A DNA stretch of 11,401 nucleotides from Spirochaetota bacterium. GTDB lineage: Bacteria > Spirochaetota > Spirochaetia > Treponematales > Treponemataceae. The DNA lies in the NCBI GenBank assembly GCA_022704725.1, contig JAKJFV010000025.1, forward strand, positions 1-11,401. Reading direction: 5' to 3'. A program made the position numbers and the translations under genes. A model generated the notes under the pieces. That model had not been told where the DNA came from and did no database searches. It saw only the letters and a list, made by a program, of their open reading frames with translations. Shown one piece after another: positions 1 to 6,974 of this stretch (position 1 is the first letter of the stretch; each line of letters begins with the position of its first letter).

Positions 1-6
1 AAAAGA

Positions 7-2565
7 ATGACCCTTGTAATTATTCAATGCCGTCTCGGTTCCACTAGGCTTCCTTCAAAGGCTCTGCTTCCTCTGGGCGGTCAAACATGTATTGAATGGA
101 CTCTTAGTGCAATGAAAAAGGTACAATGCGATGAATACTACCTTGCAACAGATCAGGCATCTTATAGTCAGCTTTTTCCTCTTGCTGAAAAAAACGGATG
201 GAAATGTTTCGAAGGAAACGGGACCGATGTACTTGACCGTTTTTGCTCACTGATACGTCTAATTGAGCAAAAACATGGACAAAAAGTTACATGGATAGTA
301 AGAGCGACAGGCGATAACCCTTTTTTATTTTATGATGCTGCACAAAACCTATTAAACGAGGCTGCAGAGCTTCGATCACAGGGGTATTCCTGCGATTATT
401 GTACCTATTCAGGCCTTCCTCATGGAAGCGGTGTAGAAATACTCAATGCACAATCCCTTTTACAGTCTCAAAGTTTGACACATGATCCCTATGATACAGA
501 GCATGTTGGACCGGCCCTGTATAATCATACTGATGTATGGAACTGCTTCTTTCTTCCGGCTCCTCAACAATGGAACCATCCGGAACTTAGAACAACAATA
601 GATACTTATGATGATTACCGCAGAGCTATACGGATTGTTACTTATGTTTCTTCTTGTACGACTGAAACCTCATTTGAAAAGAATCCTTACAGAACAGAGC
701 AAATCCTCAGTGCCTGTGAAAAACCATGGATACAAAACCCGGTACTATGTATTCCGCAGACAAAAACGGGTTTTGGTACCGGTCATGCCAAACGCATGAT
801 ATCTCTTGCTTCTAAGCTCAAATGCGATATTCTTATTCCAGAAGATAGTTCCTCTGCAGTGAAGGATCTAATTCAAAAAGCTCTTGACAAAAAGGATATT
901 GAAGCCTTTCAAATAATCAGCTCTGTTGAGCCCTTTCAGAGAAAAAAATCATTCAGTCTTGTCGTGACCGACTATTTTAAATTGAGTGAAAAGGATTCTC
1001 TTACCTTCAGCGCTCTGGGACCTCTTGTGTCCGTCGATGAAAGTTTGAATAAAAATAACGCAGTTGAGTATCTTATAGAAATTATACCCTCTATAAGCCA
1101 AAGAGACTGCAATCTTAAAAATATTATGCTCCTTGATCTGCCGGAAATGACTGAAAAAAGAATAGTGACAAATAAAATTCCCTTAAAAGTGCTTGTCTCA
1201 ATAGGGGGAGAGGATCCTGCCTCGCTTTCCTACAAGGCAGCGCTTGCTTGTGCACAAGCTGCCTCGCAAATATTTTCCTGTTTTTTAATAGATGTTATTA
1301 CCAATAATAATGAGGAATTTTTAAACCGTCTTCAAAAAGAGGCGCCTCACCTCATTAATACTATCAGTTTTATGAGGCCTGTTCAGGATTTATCAGCAAG
1401 ATTAAAAGAGTATAATCTTGTTATAAGTCATTACGGGCTGACTGCATTTGAAACATGTTCTTTGAATATTCCACTAATTCTATTAGAAACAACAAAGCTT
1501 CACGGTGCACTTGCAAAAAAATACGGATTTGCTTTTCTTTCAAATAAAAACTTGACAGCAAAGGGTTTTTTTACGCTGCTCATCAAGCCTGATAATTTGA
1601 AGCCTGCTCATCCTGATTTTGCTTCTTTATACAAAAGAGACTGCAAGGAAAAAAAGGAAAAATTACCGGAGGTAATTCAGTCGCTTTTAACGGGTTCAGA
1701 GCATGTCTGCCCGCTGTGTGGAAAGAAAAACGGCTTTGATGTCATCGTATGCAGAACTGAAAATAAGACGGTAAGAAGATGCAGAGCTTGTTCAATACTC
1801 TATCCCTCATGGACTTCCGGAGGAGCGCTTAATTATAATAAAACATATTTTTTTGAAGAATATAAGAAGCAGTATGGCAAAACGTATCTGCAGGACTTTG
1901 ATCAAATTAAGCAAAACGGATCTTTGAGGGTTACACGAATAAAGAAACTGCTGCACGGATCTTCGAACAGAACGGTACTCGATGTCGGCTGCGCCTATGG
2001 TCCTTTTTTAGCAGCTGTTAAGGAAGCGGGTTTTATTCCTCTTGGAACTGATATTTCTTCCGATGCGGCAGACTATGTTGCAGATGTATTGAAAATCCAC
2101 TCATGCACAGCAGTGTTTCCTCAAATAGATATCGAAAAAGAGTTCAATGTAAAAAGTCTTGATGCCCTTACTATGTGGTTTGTAATTGAGCATTTTCAGC
2201 AGCTTGACTCAGTTCTAAAAAAAACTCACAGCATACTTAATGACGGGGGCGTTTTTGCTTTTTCAACTCCTAATGCTTCCGGTGTATCGGCCCGGTTTTC
2301 ACCAAAAAAATTCTTTTCTCAAAGTCCCTTAGATCACTTTACGCTGTGGGAAATGCCTAAGTGCAGAAAAATACTTAAGCGATACGGTTTTACCGTAAGG
2401 AAAATTGTCTGTACCGGTCATCACAGCGAGCGGTTTCCTATAATACAAAAAACAGGCGCTCATAAGGGCAGTCTATTATTCAGCTTGTGTACGGTCTTAA
2501 GTAAAGTATTTTCTCTTGGAGACACCTTTGAAGTCTATTGTATTAAATTCTCCAATAAATTATAG
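7..2565 (+). CDS. Trifunctional fusion: SpsF-like cytidylyltransferase, SpsG/PseG-like domain, zinc-ribbon SAM methyltransferase
   Basis: An 852-aa protein with three regions. Residues 1 to about 235 look like an SpsF/CMP-sugar cytidylyltransferase: the nucleotide-binding loop RLGSTRLPSK begins at residue 9, followed by ATGDNP (Asp103), TEHV and IDTYDD (199-203). Residues about 243-555 look like SpsG/PseG, a GT-B fold acting on UDP-sugars: GFGTGH at 255-260, GGEDP at 400-404, and a later SHYGLTAFE segment. Residues about 565-852 are a class I SAM methyltransferase, with CxxC pairs at 568/571 and 592/595 and motif I VLDVGCAYG at 657-665. The likely role is cytosolic synthesis and methylation of an activated sugar for a surface or flagellar glycan; the exact substrate is inferred, not seen. 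The start fits the usual SpsF N-terminus, but only six bases precede it, so no ribosome site can be judged. It is followed after 9 nt by an ATP-grasp gene. Confidence 0.85.
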   Translation: MTLVIIQCRLGSTRLPSKALLPLGGQTCIEWTLSAMKKVQCDEYYLATDQASYSQLFPLAEKNGWKCFEGNGTDVLDRFCSLIRLIEQKHGQKVTWIVRATGDNPFLFYDAAQNLLNEAAELRSQGYSCDYCTYSGLPHGSGVEILNAQSLLQSQSLTHDPYDTEHVGPALYNHTDVWNCFFLPAPQQWNHPELRTTIDTYDDYRRAIRIVTYVSSCTTETSFEKNPYRTEQILSACEKPWIQNPVLCIPQTKTGFGTGHAKRMISLASKLKCDILIPEDSSSAVKDLIQKALDKKDIEAFQIISSVEPFQRKKSFSLVVTDYFKLSEKDSLTFSALGPLVSVDESLNKNNAVEYLIEIIPSISQRDCNLKNIMLLDLPEMTEKRIVTNKIPLKVLVSIGGEDPASLSYKAALACAQAASQIFSCFLIDVITNNNEEFLNRLQKEAPHLINTISFMRPVQDLSARLKEYNLVISHYGLTAFETCSLNIPLILLETTKLHGALAKKYGFAFLSNKNLTAKGFFTLLIKPDNLKPAHPDFASLYKRDCKEKKEKLPEVIQSLLTGSEHVCPLCGKKNGFDVIVCRTENKTVRRCRACSILYPSWTSGGALNYNKTYFFEEYKKQYGKTYLQDFDQIKQNGSLRVTRIKKLLHGSSNRTVLDVGCAYGPFLAAVKEAGFIPLGTDISSDAADYVADVLKIHSCTAVFPQIDIEKEFNVKSLDALTMWFVIEHFQQLDSVLKKTHSILNDGGVFAFSTPNASGVSARFSPKKFFSQSPLDHFTLWEMPKCRKILKRYGFTVRKIVCTGHHSERFPIIQKTGAHKGSLLFSLCTVLSKVFSLGDTFEVYCIKFSNKL

Positions 2566-2574
2566 TGAAAATGT

Positions 2575-4167
2575 ATGAGAAATGTTTTTATACTTGGTGC
2601 AGGGTTCATGCAGAAACCTGCAATTTTGACTGCTAAAGAACTCGGCTGCCGCGTTATTGCTGCAGATGGAAATAAAGATGCCTGCTGCGTATCTTTATGC
2701 GACGAGTTTGCACACATCGACTTAAAAAATATTGATGCTTTGTGCGAATTTGCTCTTAATCTTAAGAAAAATTCAAAAATTGATGCTGTTTTCACAGCCG
2801 GTACAGATTTTTCCGCCGCATGTGCAAAAATTGCCGAGGTATGCGGATTACACTCGCATTCTTATGAAGCTGCACTAAACGCAAGTGATAAAATACGCAT
2901 GAGAAAGTGTTTTGCAAAGAGCGGTGTACGTTCTCCCGAATTTATTGAAATCGAAGACAATACCTTTGCGTGTAATGTAGAAAATATACTCCAATTGCTC
3001 CGCAATAATGGGTTTTCCCATAATCCATTTCCCCTCGTGGTAAAACCTGTAGATAATATGGGGGCCCGCGGCTGCAGGATGGTACGATCCGGTAATGAAT
3101 TAGAAGAAGCTGTAAAAACTGCCGTCTCGTATTCCAGATCAAAAAGAGCAATACTCGAAGAATATATGGACGGACCTGAGTTTTCCATAGATTCACTTGT
3201 GTACAATGGCACTATAACAATAACAGGTTTTGCAGACAGACATATTTATTATCCTCCGTATTTTATAGAAATGGGGCATACTCTGCCGTCTGCAGTATCA
3301 GAGGAACAGAAAAATATTTTATTCGAAGAGTTCAAAAAAGGTGTTAAATCCTTAGGTTTAAGCTGCGGGGCTGCAAAAGGCGATGTAAAACTTACAAAGG
3401 ACGGGCCGAAAATTGGTGAAATAGCAGCACGTCTTTCCGGCGGCTACATGTCAGGCTGGACGTACCCCTATGCATCAGGCATAAACCTGACAGAGCAGGC
3501 CTTACGGATTGCTCTCGGTGATGCTCCCTCAATTTCCCTTACCGGTATGCCCAAAGAACCCCGCGCAGTCAGTGCCGAAAGAGCCTATATTTCTATACCA
3601 GGAATCATAAAATCAGTGTCAGGCTGTGAAGAAGCAAAAAATATTCCATATGTTAAAAATATTTTTCCCAGAGTGAAAGCCGGAGACATTGTAAGCTTTC
3701 CTGTTAATAATGTAGAAAAATGCGGAAATATCATCAGCTGTGCAGAAAATAGGGAAAAAGCTGTGAAAAGTGCTGAATCAGCGGTTAAAAATATTATTAT
3801 CAGACTGGATGCAGGATGCCCAACAACAAAAGAGTTTTTAGAAGAAGACTTGTTTACAGAGTTTCCGCCTTCTGCATATAAAGCATCAAAAAATGATATT
3901 GACCCTCTGTTGACTGCATCAAAGGGAAAAACAATCAGCATTGAGAATATTATTCAAAATGCACGTGCATTATTGCCTTATTTTCTGCGGGACAATGACC
4001 TATGCGACTGGAATCATAAGTCTGCTTTATTTGCGCTTGAACAGTTCTGCATTATTGCAGAAAAAGAAAATAAAAAATCAAGAATAGTTAATGTAGAGCA
4101 GTTTTGGCGCTATTTTTTACGAGGCGGACTTCAGGGACTTCTTTATTTGCTTGATGGTGAAGCCTGA
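2575..4167 (+). CDS. ATP-grasp ligase (amino-acid-ligase-like) with C-terminal extension
   Basis: A 530-aa ATP-grasp enzyme. The family activates a carboxylate as an acyl-phosphate and joins it to an amine or thiol; the substrate here is unknown. The N-terminal pre-ATP-grasp part opens with a Rossmann-like VFILGAGFMQKP. The ATP-binding domain shows LVVKP (Lys157), GARG (163-166), the adenine-side strand ILEEYMDGPEF (193-203), Asp270 in GDVKL, and a metal-binding segment EIAARLSGG from Glu282. In that segment Ala284 replaces the frequent Asn, a variation I recall in other ATP-grasp ligases. Residues about 340-440 resemble the C-terminal lid of L-amino acid ligases. Residues about 445-530 match nothing I know. 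It starts 9 nt after the glycan fusion gene, so co-transcription and a shared pathway are likely. The ATG at 2575 is chosen because it directly precedes the nucleotide-binding strand; its Shine-Dalgarno is weak, suggesting coupled translation. Confidence 0.85.
   Translation: MRNVFILGAGFMQKPAILTAKELGCRVIAADGNKDACCVSLCDEFAHIDLKNIDALCEFALNLKKNSKIDAVFTAGTDFSAACAKIAEVCGLHSHSYEAALNASDKIRMRKCFAKSGVRSPEFIEIEDNTFACNVENILQLLRNNGFSHNPFPLVVKPVDNMGARGCRMVRSGNELEEAVKTAVSYSRSKRAILEEYMDGPEFSIDSLVYNGTITITGFADRHIYYPPYFIEMGHTLPSAVSEEQKNILFEEFKKGVKSLGLSCGAAKGDVKLTKDGPKIGEIAARLSGGYMSGWTYPYASGINLTEQALRIALGDAPSISLTGMPKEPRAVSAERAYISIPGIIKSVSGCEEAKNIPYVKNIFPRVKAGDIVSFPVNNVEKCGNIISCAENREKAVKSAESAVKNIIIRLDAGCPTTKEFLEEDLFTEFPPSAYKASKNDIDPLLTASKGKTISIENIIQNARALLPYFLRDNDLCDWNHKSALFALEQFCIIAEKENKKSRIVNVEQFWRYFLRGGLQGLLYLLDGEA
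4157..4161 (+). promoter_or_regulatory. Shine-Dalgarno (GGTGA) that decides the amidase start
   Basis: GGTGA lies inside the last codons of the ATP-grasp gene, 7 nt before the ATG at 4169. It complements part of the 16S anti-Shine-Dalgarno. It supports 4169 over the in-frame TTG at 4151 and ATG at 4154, both of which would put charged residues and a proline ahead of an otherwise typical signal peptide. Confidence 0.5.
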
Positions 4168-4168
4168 T

Positions 4169-5206
4169 ATGAAGAAAATACTTTTGCTTGTTTGCATTAT
4201 ACCGCTTTTTTATATCTCCGTTTTTGCAGATACTGTGCCTGCAGGGTACAAAAATGCTGCAGTTTCGGCTAAAAATCTCAATGCCTCAGTTTATTGGGAT
4301 CCGCTTGCCGGAAACGGTATTTTGCAGAAAAACGGGCATCAAATAAGCTTTAGGGCCGGAGAAAGTGTAGTCCTTCTTGATTATTTAAATCTTCTTATTG
4401 TTGATCCCCCAATATTTAGTAATAATGTTCTCTATTTTTCAGATTCTTTACTAAAAGCCGCAGAAGATCTGTTTTCGACACAGAATAATGATGCAAATTT
4501 CAGAGTAGGCGCCATTCTCATTGACCCGGGACACGGCGGAAAGGATCCGGGAGCAGTTGCCTCTCACACAATTGGAGGCAAAAAAACATCCATACAGGAA
4601 AAAGATATTGCCCTTACTACCGCACTTGAGCTGCACTCGCTCTTATCTGCTTCCTATCCTGATAAAAAAATTCTTTTAACCCGATCAACTGATATATACT
4701 TATCGCTGGAACAGCGGGTTGATATTGCAAATTCTGTCAACCTGCAGGATAACGAAGCCGTTATCTACGTATCAATTCATGCAAATGCAGCATTTGACAA
4801 AAAAGCCGGCGGTTATGAAGTGTGGTATCTGAGCCCGGGCTACAGAAGAAGTGTATTATCAGACTCAGGAGTAGATAAAGACCTTCTTCCAATTTTAAAC
4901 TCAATGATGGAAGAGGAATATACAACAGAAAGCATACTTATTGCAAAATTTATACTTGAGGGTATGGATACACAAATAGGAAAACAAATGGTGAACAGAG
5001 GCATAAAGGAAGAGGAATGGTTTGTTGTTAGAAATGCTCATATGCCTAGTGTACTTGTAGAACTTGGTTTTATAACAAATTCGCAGGATGCAGCTCTATT
5101 AAATGATAAAATATACTTGCGTAAAACAGCGCTTGGGATATATAATGGACTGGGAGCATTTATAACCCATTTTGAGCAGTCGAGAGGTTTTACGGGGACA
5201 CGATGA
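4169..5206 (+). CDS. Exported N-acetylmuramoyl-L-alanine amidase (Amidase_3)
   Basis: A 345-aa zinc amidase that cleaves the bond between N-acetylmuramic acid and the stem peptide of peptidoglycan, acting in the periplasm. Residues 1-20 form a signal peptide (MKK, a hydrophobic core, then VFA) with probable cleavage before Asp21. Residues about 35-100 look like a small beta-rich domain resembling the copper-amine-oxidase-N-like domain seen in other amidases; this is tentative. The catalytic domain starts near 115 and has every expected residue: His122 in DPGHGGKDPG, Glu144 in QEKDIAL, His204 in SIHANA, and the catalytic Glu298 in VELGF. It is therefore predicted to be active. It starts 1 nt after the ATP-grasp stop and its TGA overlaps the next ATG. 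Daughter-cell separation, or wall remodelling around the periplasmic flagella, are plausible roles by inference. Confidence 0.92.
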   Translation: MKKILLLVCIIPLFYISVFADTVPAGYKNAAVSAKNLNASVYWDPLAGNGILQKNGHQISFRAGESVVLLDYLNLLIVDPPIFSNNVLYFSDSLLKAAEDLFSTQNNDANFRVGAILIDPGHGGKDPGAVASHTIGGKKTSIQEKDIALTTALELHSLLSASYPDKKILLTRSTDIYLSLEQRVDIANSVNLQDNEAVIYVSIHANAAFDKKAGGYEVWYLSPGYRRSVLSDSGVDKDLLPILNSMMEEEYTTESILIAKFILEGMDTQIGKQMVNRGIKEEEWFVVRNAHMPSVLVELGFITNSQDAALLNDKIYLRKTALGIYNGLGAFITHFEQSRGFTGTR

Positions 5207-5694
5207 GTACAGTAAAAAAAGTAATTGAAGACCTGGTGAAAACCTTGAAAGACGTAAGAATTTTCATTTTAACAGTTCTGCTTGCATCAATAAGTTTGCT
5301 TTCAATCATTTTATGGTTTACCGGTAATTCGAAATACCGTTATGTATTGAATTTTGAGCATATGAATAAACCAGGTTTATATGTTGAATCACGGTTTTTA
5401 CCAAAGGCTGATGCTGAAACAAGTCTTAGGATGTTTATAGATGATATGATTTTAGGACCTGTCGGGGATCGTTACAGGTTGTTGTTTCCCCGGGGTACGA
5501 AGGTTGTATCATGTTTTGTTAATGATGGAATTTTGTATGTAAGCTTATCTGAAGAAGCTTTCTACATAGACGGTAATGGTTCTTCAGAAAATAAGGAAGG
5601 AGCTGAAATTTTTAGAAAAAATGTGTTTCGAAATTTCAGAAATATTGATATAATAAACTTATACATCGGAAGTAGGAAAATATACGAGGATTAA
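5203..5694 (+). CDS. Membrane-anchored GerMN-domain protein
   Basis: A 163-aa protein with a short basic cytoplasmic N-terminus, one membrane helix at about residues 18-39, and a periplasmic domain from about 45. That domain fits GerMN: a strand rich in aliphatic residues, a helix ending in LGPVGDRYRLLFPRGTKV, then NDGILYVSLSEE. The family occurs in spore germination protein GerM and in many envelope lipoproteins; its function is unclear and a wall or protein-binding role is usually supposed. No spore role is implied here. The ATG overlaps the amidase TGA as ATGA, with GGGGA at 5194-5198 as ribosome site, so the two are probably translated together and may work together on the wall. This is the last gene of the operon. 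Confidence 0.8.
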   Translation: MSTVKKVIEDLVKTLKDVRIFILTVLLASISLLSIILWFTGNSKYRYVLNFEHMNKPGLYVESRFLPKADAETSLRMFIDDMILGPVGDRYRLLFPRGTKVVSCFVNDGILYVSLSEEAFYIDGNGSSENKEGAEIFRKNVFRNFRNIDIINLYIGSRKIYED

Positions 5695-5703
5695 ACGGCC
5701 GAT

Positions 5704-5724
5704 AATTCTTTTAAAAAAAGAATT
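5704..5724. promoter_or_regulatory. Perfect inverted repeat overlapping the flaA -35 (candidate operator)
   Basis: AATTCTTTT at 5704-5712 and AAAAGAATT at 5716-5724 are exact inverted copies separated by AAA. The right arm ends in the first two bases of the flaA -35 TTGACA. With only one G-C pair per arm and no T-run after it, this is a poor terminator. Its position suits a dimeric regulator or an UP-like A/T element. No regulator is identified. Confidence 0.45.
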
Positions 5725-5750
5725 GACAAAACGTTTATGATGCGTATACT
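5723..5750 (+). promoter_or_regulatory. flaA promoter (sigma-70 type)
   Basis: TTGACA at 5723-5728, a 16-nt spacer, then TATACT at 5745-5750, predicting a start near 5757 and a leader of about 37 nt. It resembles the housekeeping consensus, not a sigma-28 flagellar promoter. A second A/T box, TATAAA at 5753-5758, sits just downstream, and the octamer TGTATAAA occurs twice (5751-5758 and 5774-5781). Confidence 0.75.
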
Positions 5751-5780
5751 TGTATAAACAGGGCTACATAACGTGTATAA

Positions 5781-5787
5781 AAAGGAG
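5781..5787 (+). promoter_or_regulatory. Strong flaA ribosome binding site
   Basis: AAAGGAG lies 6 nt before the ATG at 5794, the best Shine-Dalgarno in the first half of the window and consistent with an abundant structural protein. Confidence 0.8.
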
Positions 5788-5793
5788 CTTTGA

Positions 5794-6846
5794 ATGAAAA
5801 GGACTTTCATTTTAGTTGTAATGGCGTTTTTGCTGATTGGATCTTTTATGGTTGCTGAAGAAGCAACAATCATTGATTTTACGATTTTGGATGCTGATAT
5901 TATTGCTGATGAAAACGGAAATCCAACCCAGAACAGACGATCTGTAATGAATTACGGTGTTGCTGCGGGTGCTACTTTCACAGATGAACAGAAGGCTCTT
6001 ATGAAGACCTCGCTCAGTCTGCCAAGCTGGGAAGTTGTCTTGAACTCTTCTGCTAAAACTGTAGTAAGTTTAGCAACCTCGACTGTCGTTGCTGCACCTG
6101 TACGGGAAAATGCTAAGGTGCCGTTTGCCGGTAAAAATGTAATGGGTGTAAGAATACTTTTCCCCAGCTCAATGGTTAATTCCAATGCATACATTAAACC
6201 CGCTTTCGAGATTCCTGCTTATGAGCCTATGGCTACAGCCGATGATAACGGCGAAATACAGCCTCAGACTGATGAAGAAAAAGCAAGCGGAAAAACACGC
6301 TTTGAAGAAGGCTATGGTATTGTTAAAAATGTAGGAACTGTAAAGGCTCTTTCTGTAACAACAATGGGAATGAACTTTCCTCATGCTTTATATGTTGTAT
6401 TAAAAGATACCGATAGCGTAGAAAGACGTTATTTCATGGGTTATCTCGGTTTTGACGGCTGGAGAGAACTTAAATGGAATAATCCTGAATATGTTTCAGA
6501 AATTCGCCAGAGAGAAATCCGTGTTGTTCCAATTTATCCGCGCGGTCTTCCTTTTATTAAGTTTATCGGTTTTCAGGTTACCCGTGATGCAATGCACAAT
6601 GGTGGTGATTTTATCGGATACTTCAAAGATGTAAAAGTAATCTTTGATAAAGCTGTTCTTTCAACAGAACGCGACATTGCTGATGAAGATCTTTGGGGAA
6701 TCATTGGTGCTAAAGAAACTGCTAAGCAGAATTATGAAATGGCAAAATTTGGCGACAAACAGGTACTTCGTTTCTTAGAAAAAGATAAGATGGCACAAGA
6801 AGAAGCCTTTACTTCATCACTTAGCGAAGAACAGGATCAACAATAA
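5794..6846 (+). CDS. flaA: Flagellar filament outer layer (sheath) protein FlaA
   Basis: A 350-aa protein recognised as spirochaetal FlaA, which coats the FlaB core of the periplasmic flagellar filament. Unlike FlaB, it is exported by the general secretory route. Residues 1-21 are a signal peptide (MKR, a hydrophobic stretch, MVA) and the mature protein probably begins EEATIIDF. The length and the conserved second half fit the family: YFMGYLGFDGWRELKWNN, VPIYPRGLPFIKFIGF, then GDFIGYFKDVKVIFD. The C-terminus is charged and rich in Lys, Glu and Gln. The gene is flanked by its own promoter and a strong terminator, so it is probably transcribed alone despite lying 99 nt after the wall operon. 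Treponemes often carry several flaA-like genes; which paralogue this is cannot be settled here, though its amidase/GerMN neighbours match what I recall for the flaA1 locus of T. pallidum. Confidence 0.93.
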   Translation: MKRTFILVVMAFLLIGSFMVAEEATIIDFTILDADIIADENGNPTQNRRSVMNYGVAAGATFTDEQKALMKTSLSLPSWEVVLNSSAKTVVSLATSTVVAAPVRENAKVPFAGKNVMGVRILFPSSMVNSNAYIKPAFEIPAYEPMATADDNGEIQPQTDEEKASGKTRFEEGYGIVKNVGTVKALSVTTMGMNFPHALYVVLKDTDSVERRYFMGYLGFDGWRELKWNNPEYVSEIRQREIRVVPIYPRGLPFIKFIGFQVTRDAMHNGGDFIGYFKDVKVIFDKAVLSTERDIADEDLWGIIGAKETAKQNYEMAKFGDKQVLRFLEKDKMAQEEAFTSSLSEEQDQQ

Positions 6847-6866
6847 ATTAGAGCTTCGTAATTAAT

Positions 6867-6901
6867 AAAAAAAGAGAGCAGGTTTTCTGCTCTCTTTTTT
6901 T
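6867..6901. terminator. Intrinsic terminator after flaA (could work both ways)
   Basis: A-run plus GAGAGCAG (6867-6881) pairs perfectly with CTGCTCTC plus T-run (6887-6901) around a GTTTT loop. The 15-bp stem includes a GC-richer 8-bp core followed by seven T. The mirrored A-run gives a T-tail on the other strand too, although no minus-strand gene is seen. Confidence 0.93.
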
Positions 6902-6939
6902 ATTTCCTCGTCTAATTTGAATTCTCTTAGTGTTTTCAA

Positions 6940-6968
6940 TTGCCAAAAGAATCTTTCCATGATAGTAT
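6940..6968 (+). promoter_or_regulatory. Candidate promoter of the alarmone synthetase gene
   Basis: TTGCCA at 6940-6945, a 17-nt spacer, and TAGTAT at 6963-6968. The predicted transcription start falls at about 6974-6976, on top of the ATG at 6975. The flaA terminator just upstream means the gene needs its own promoter, which supports the call. Confidence 0.5.
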
Positions 6969-6974
6969 TTTTGT

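Noticed and set aside
2571..2573. ATG at 2571 as start of the ATP-grasp gene
   Set aside because: It is in a different frame; the ATP-grasp frame begins with the ATG at 2575.
2862..3941. Antisense open frames of 84-118 codons over the ATP-grasp gene
   Set aside because: They lie opposite a well-supported gene and show no recognisable motif; judged shadows of its codon use.
4151..4168. Amidase start at TTG 4151 or ATG 4154
   Set aside because: Either would add residues before a clean MKK signal peptide; GGTGA is well placed for ATG 4169.
5704..5724. Inverted repeat as terminator of the wall operon
   Set aside because: The stem is almost all A-T and no T-run follows on either strand, so a stable intrinsic terminator is unlikely.
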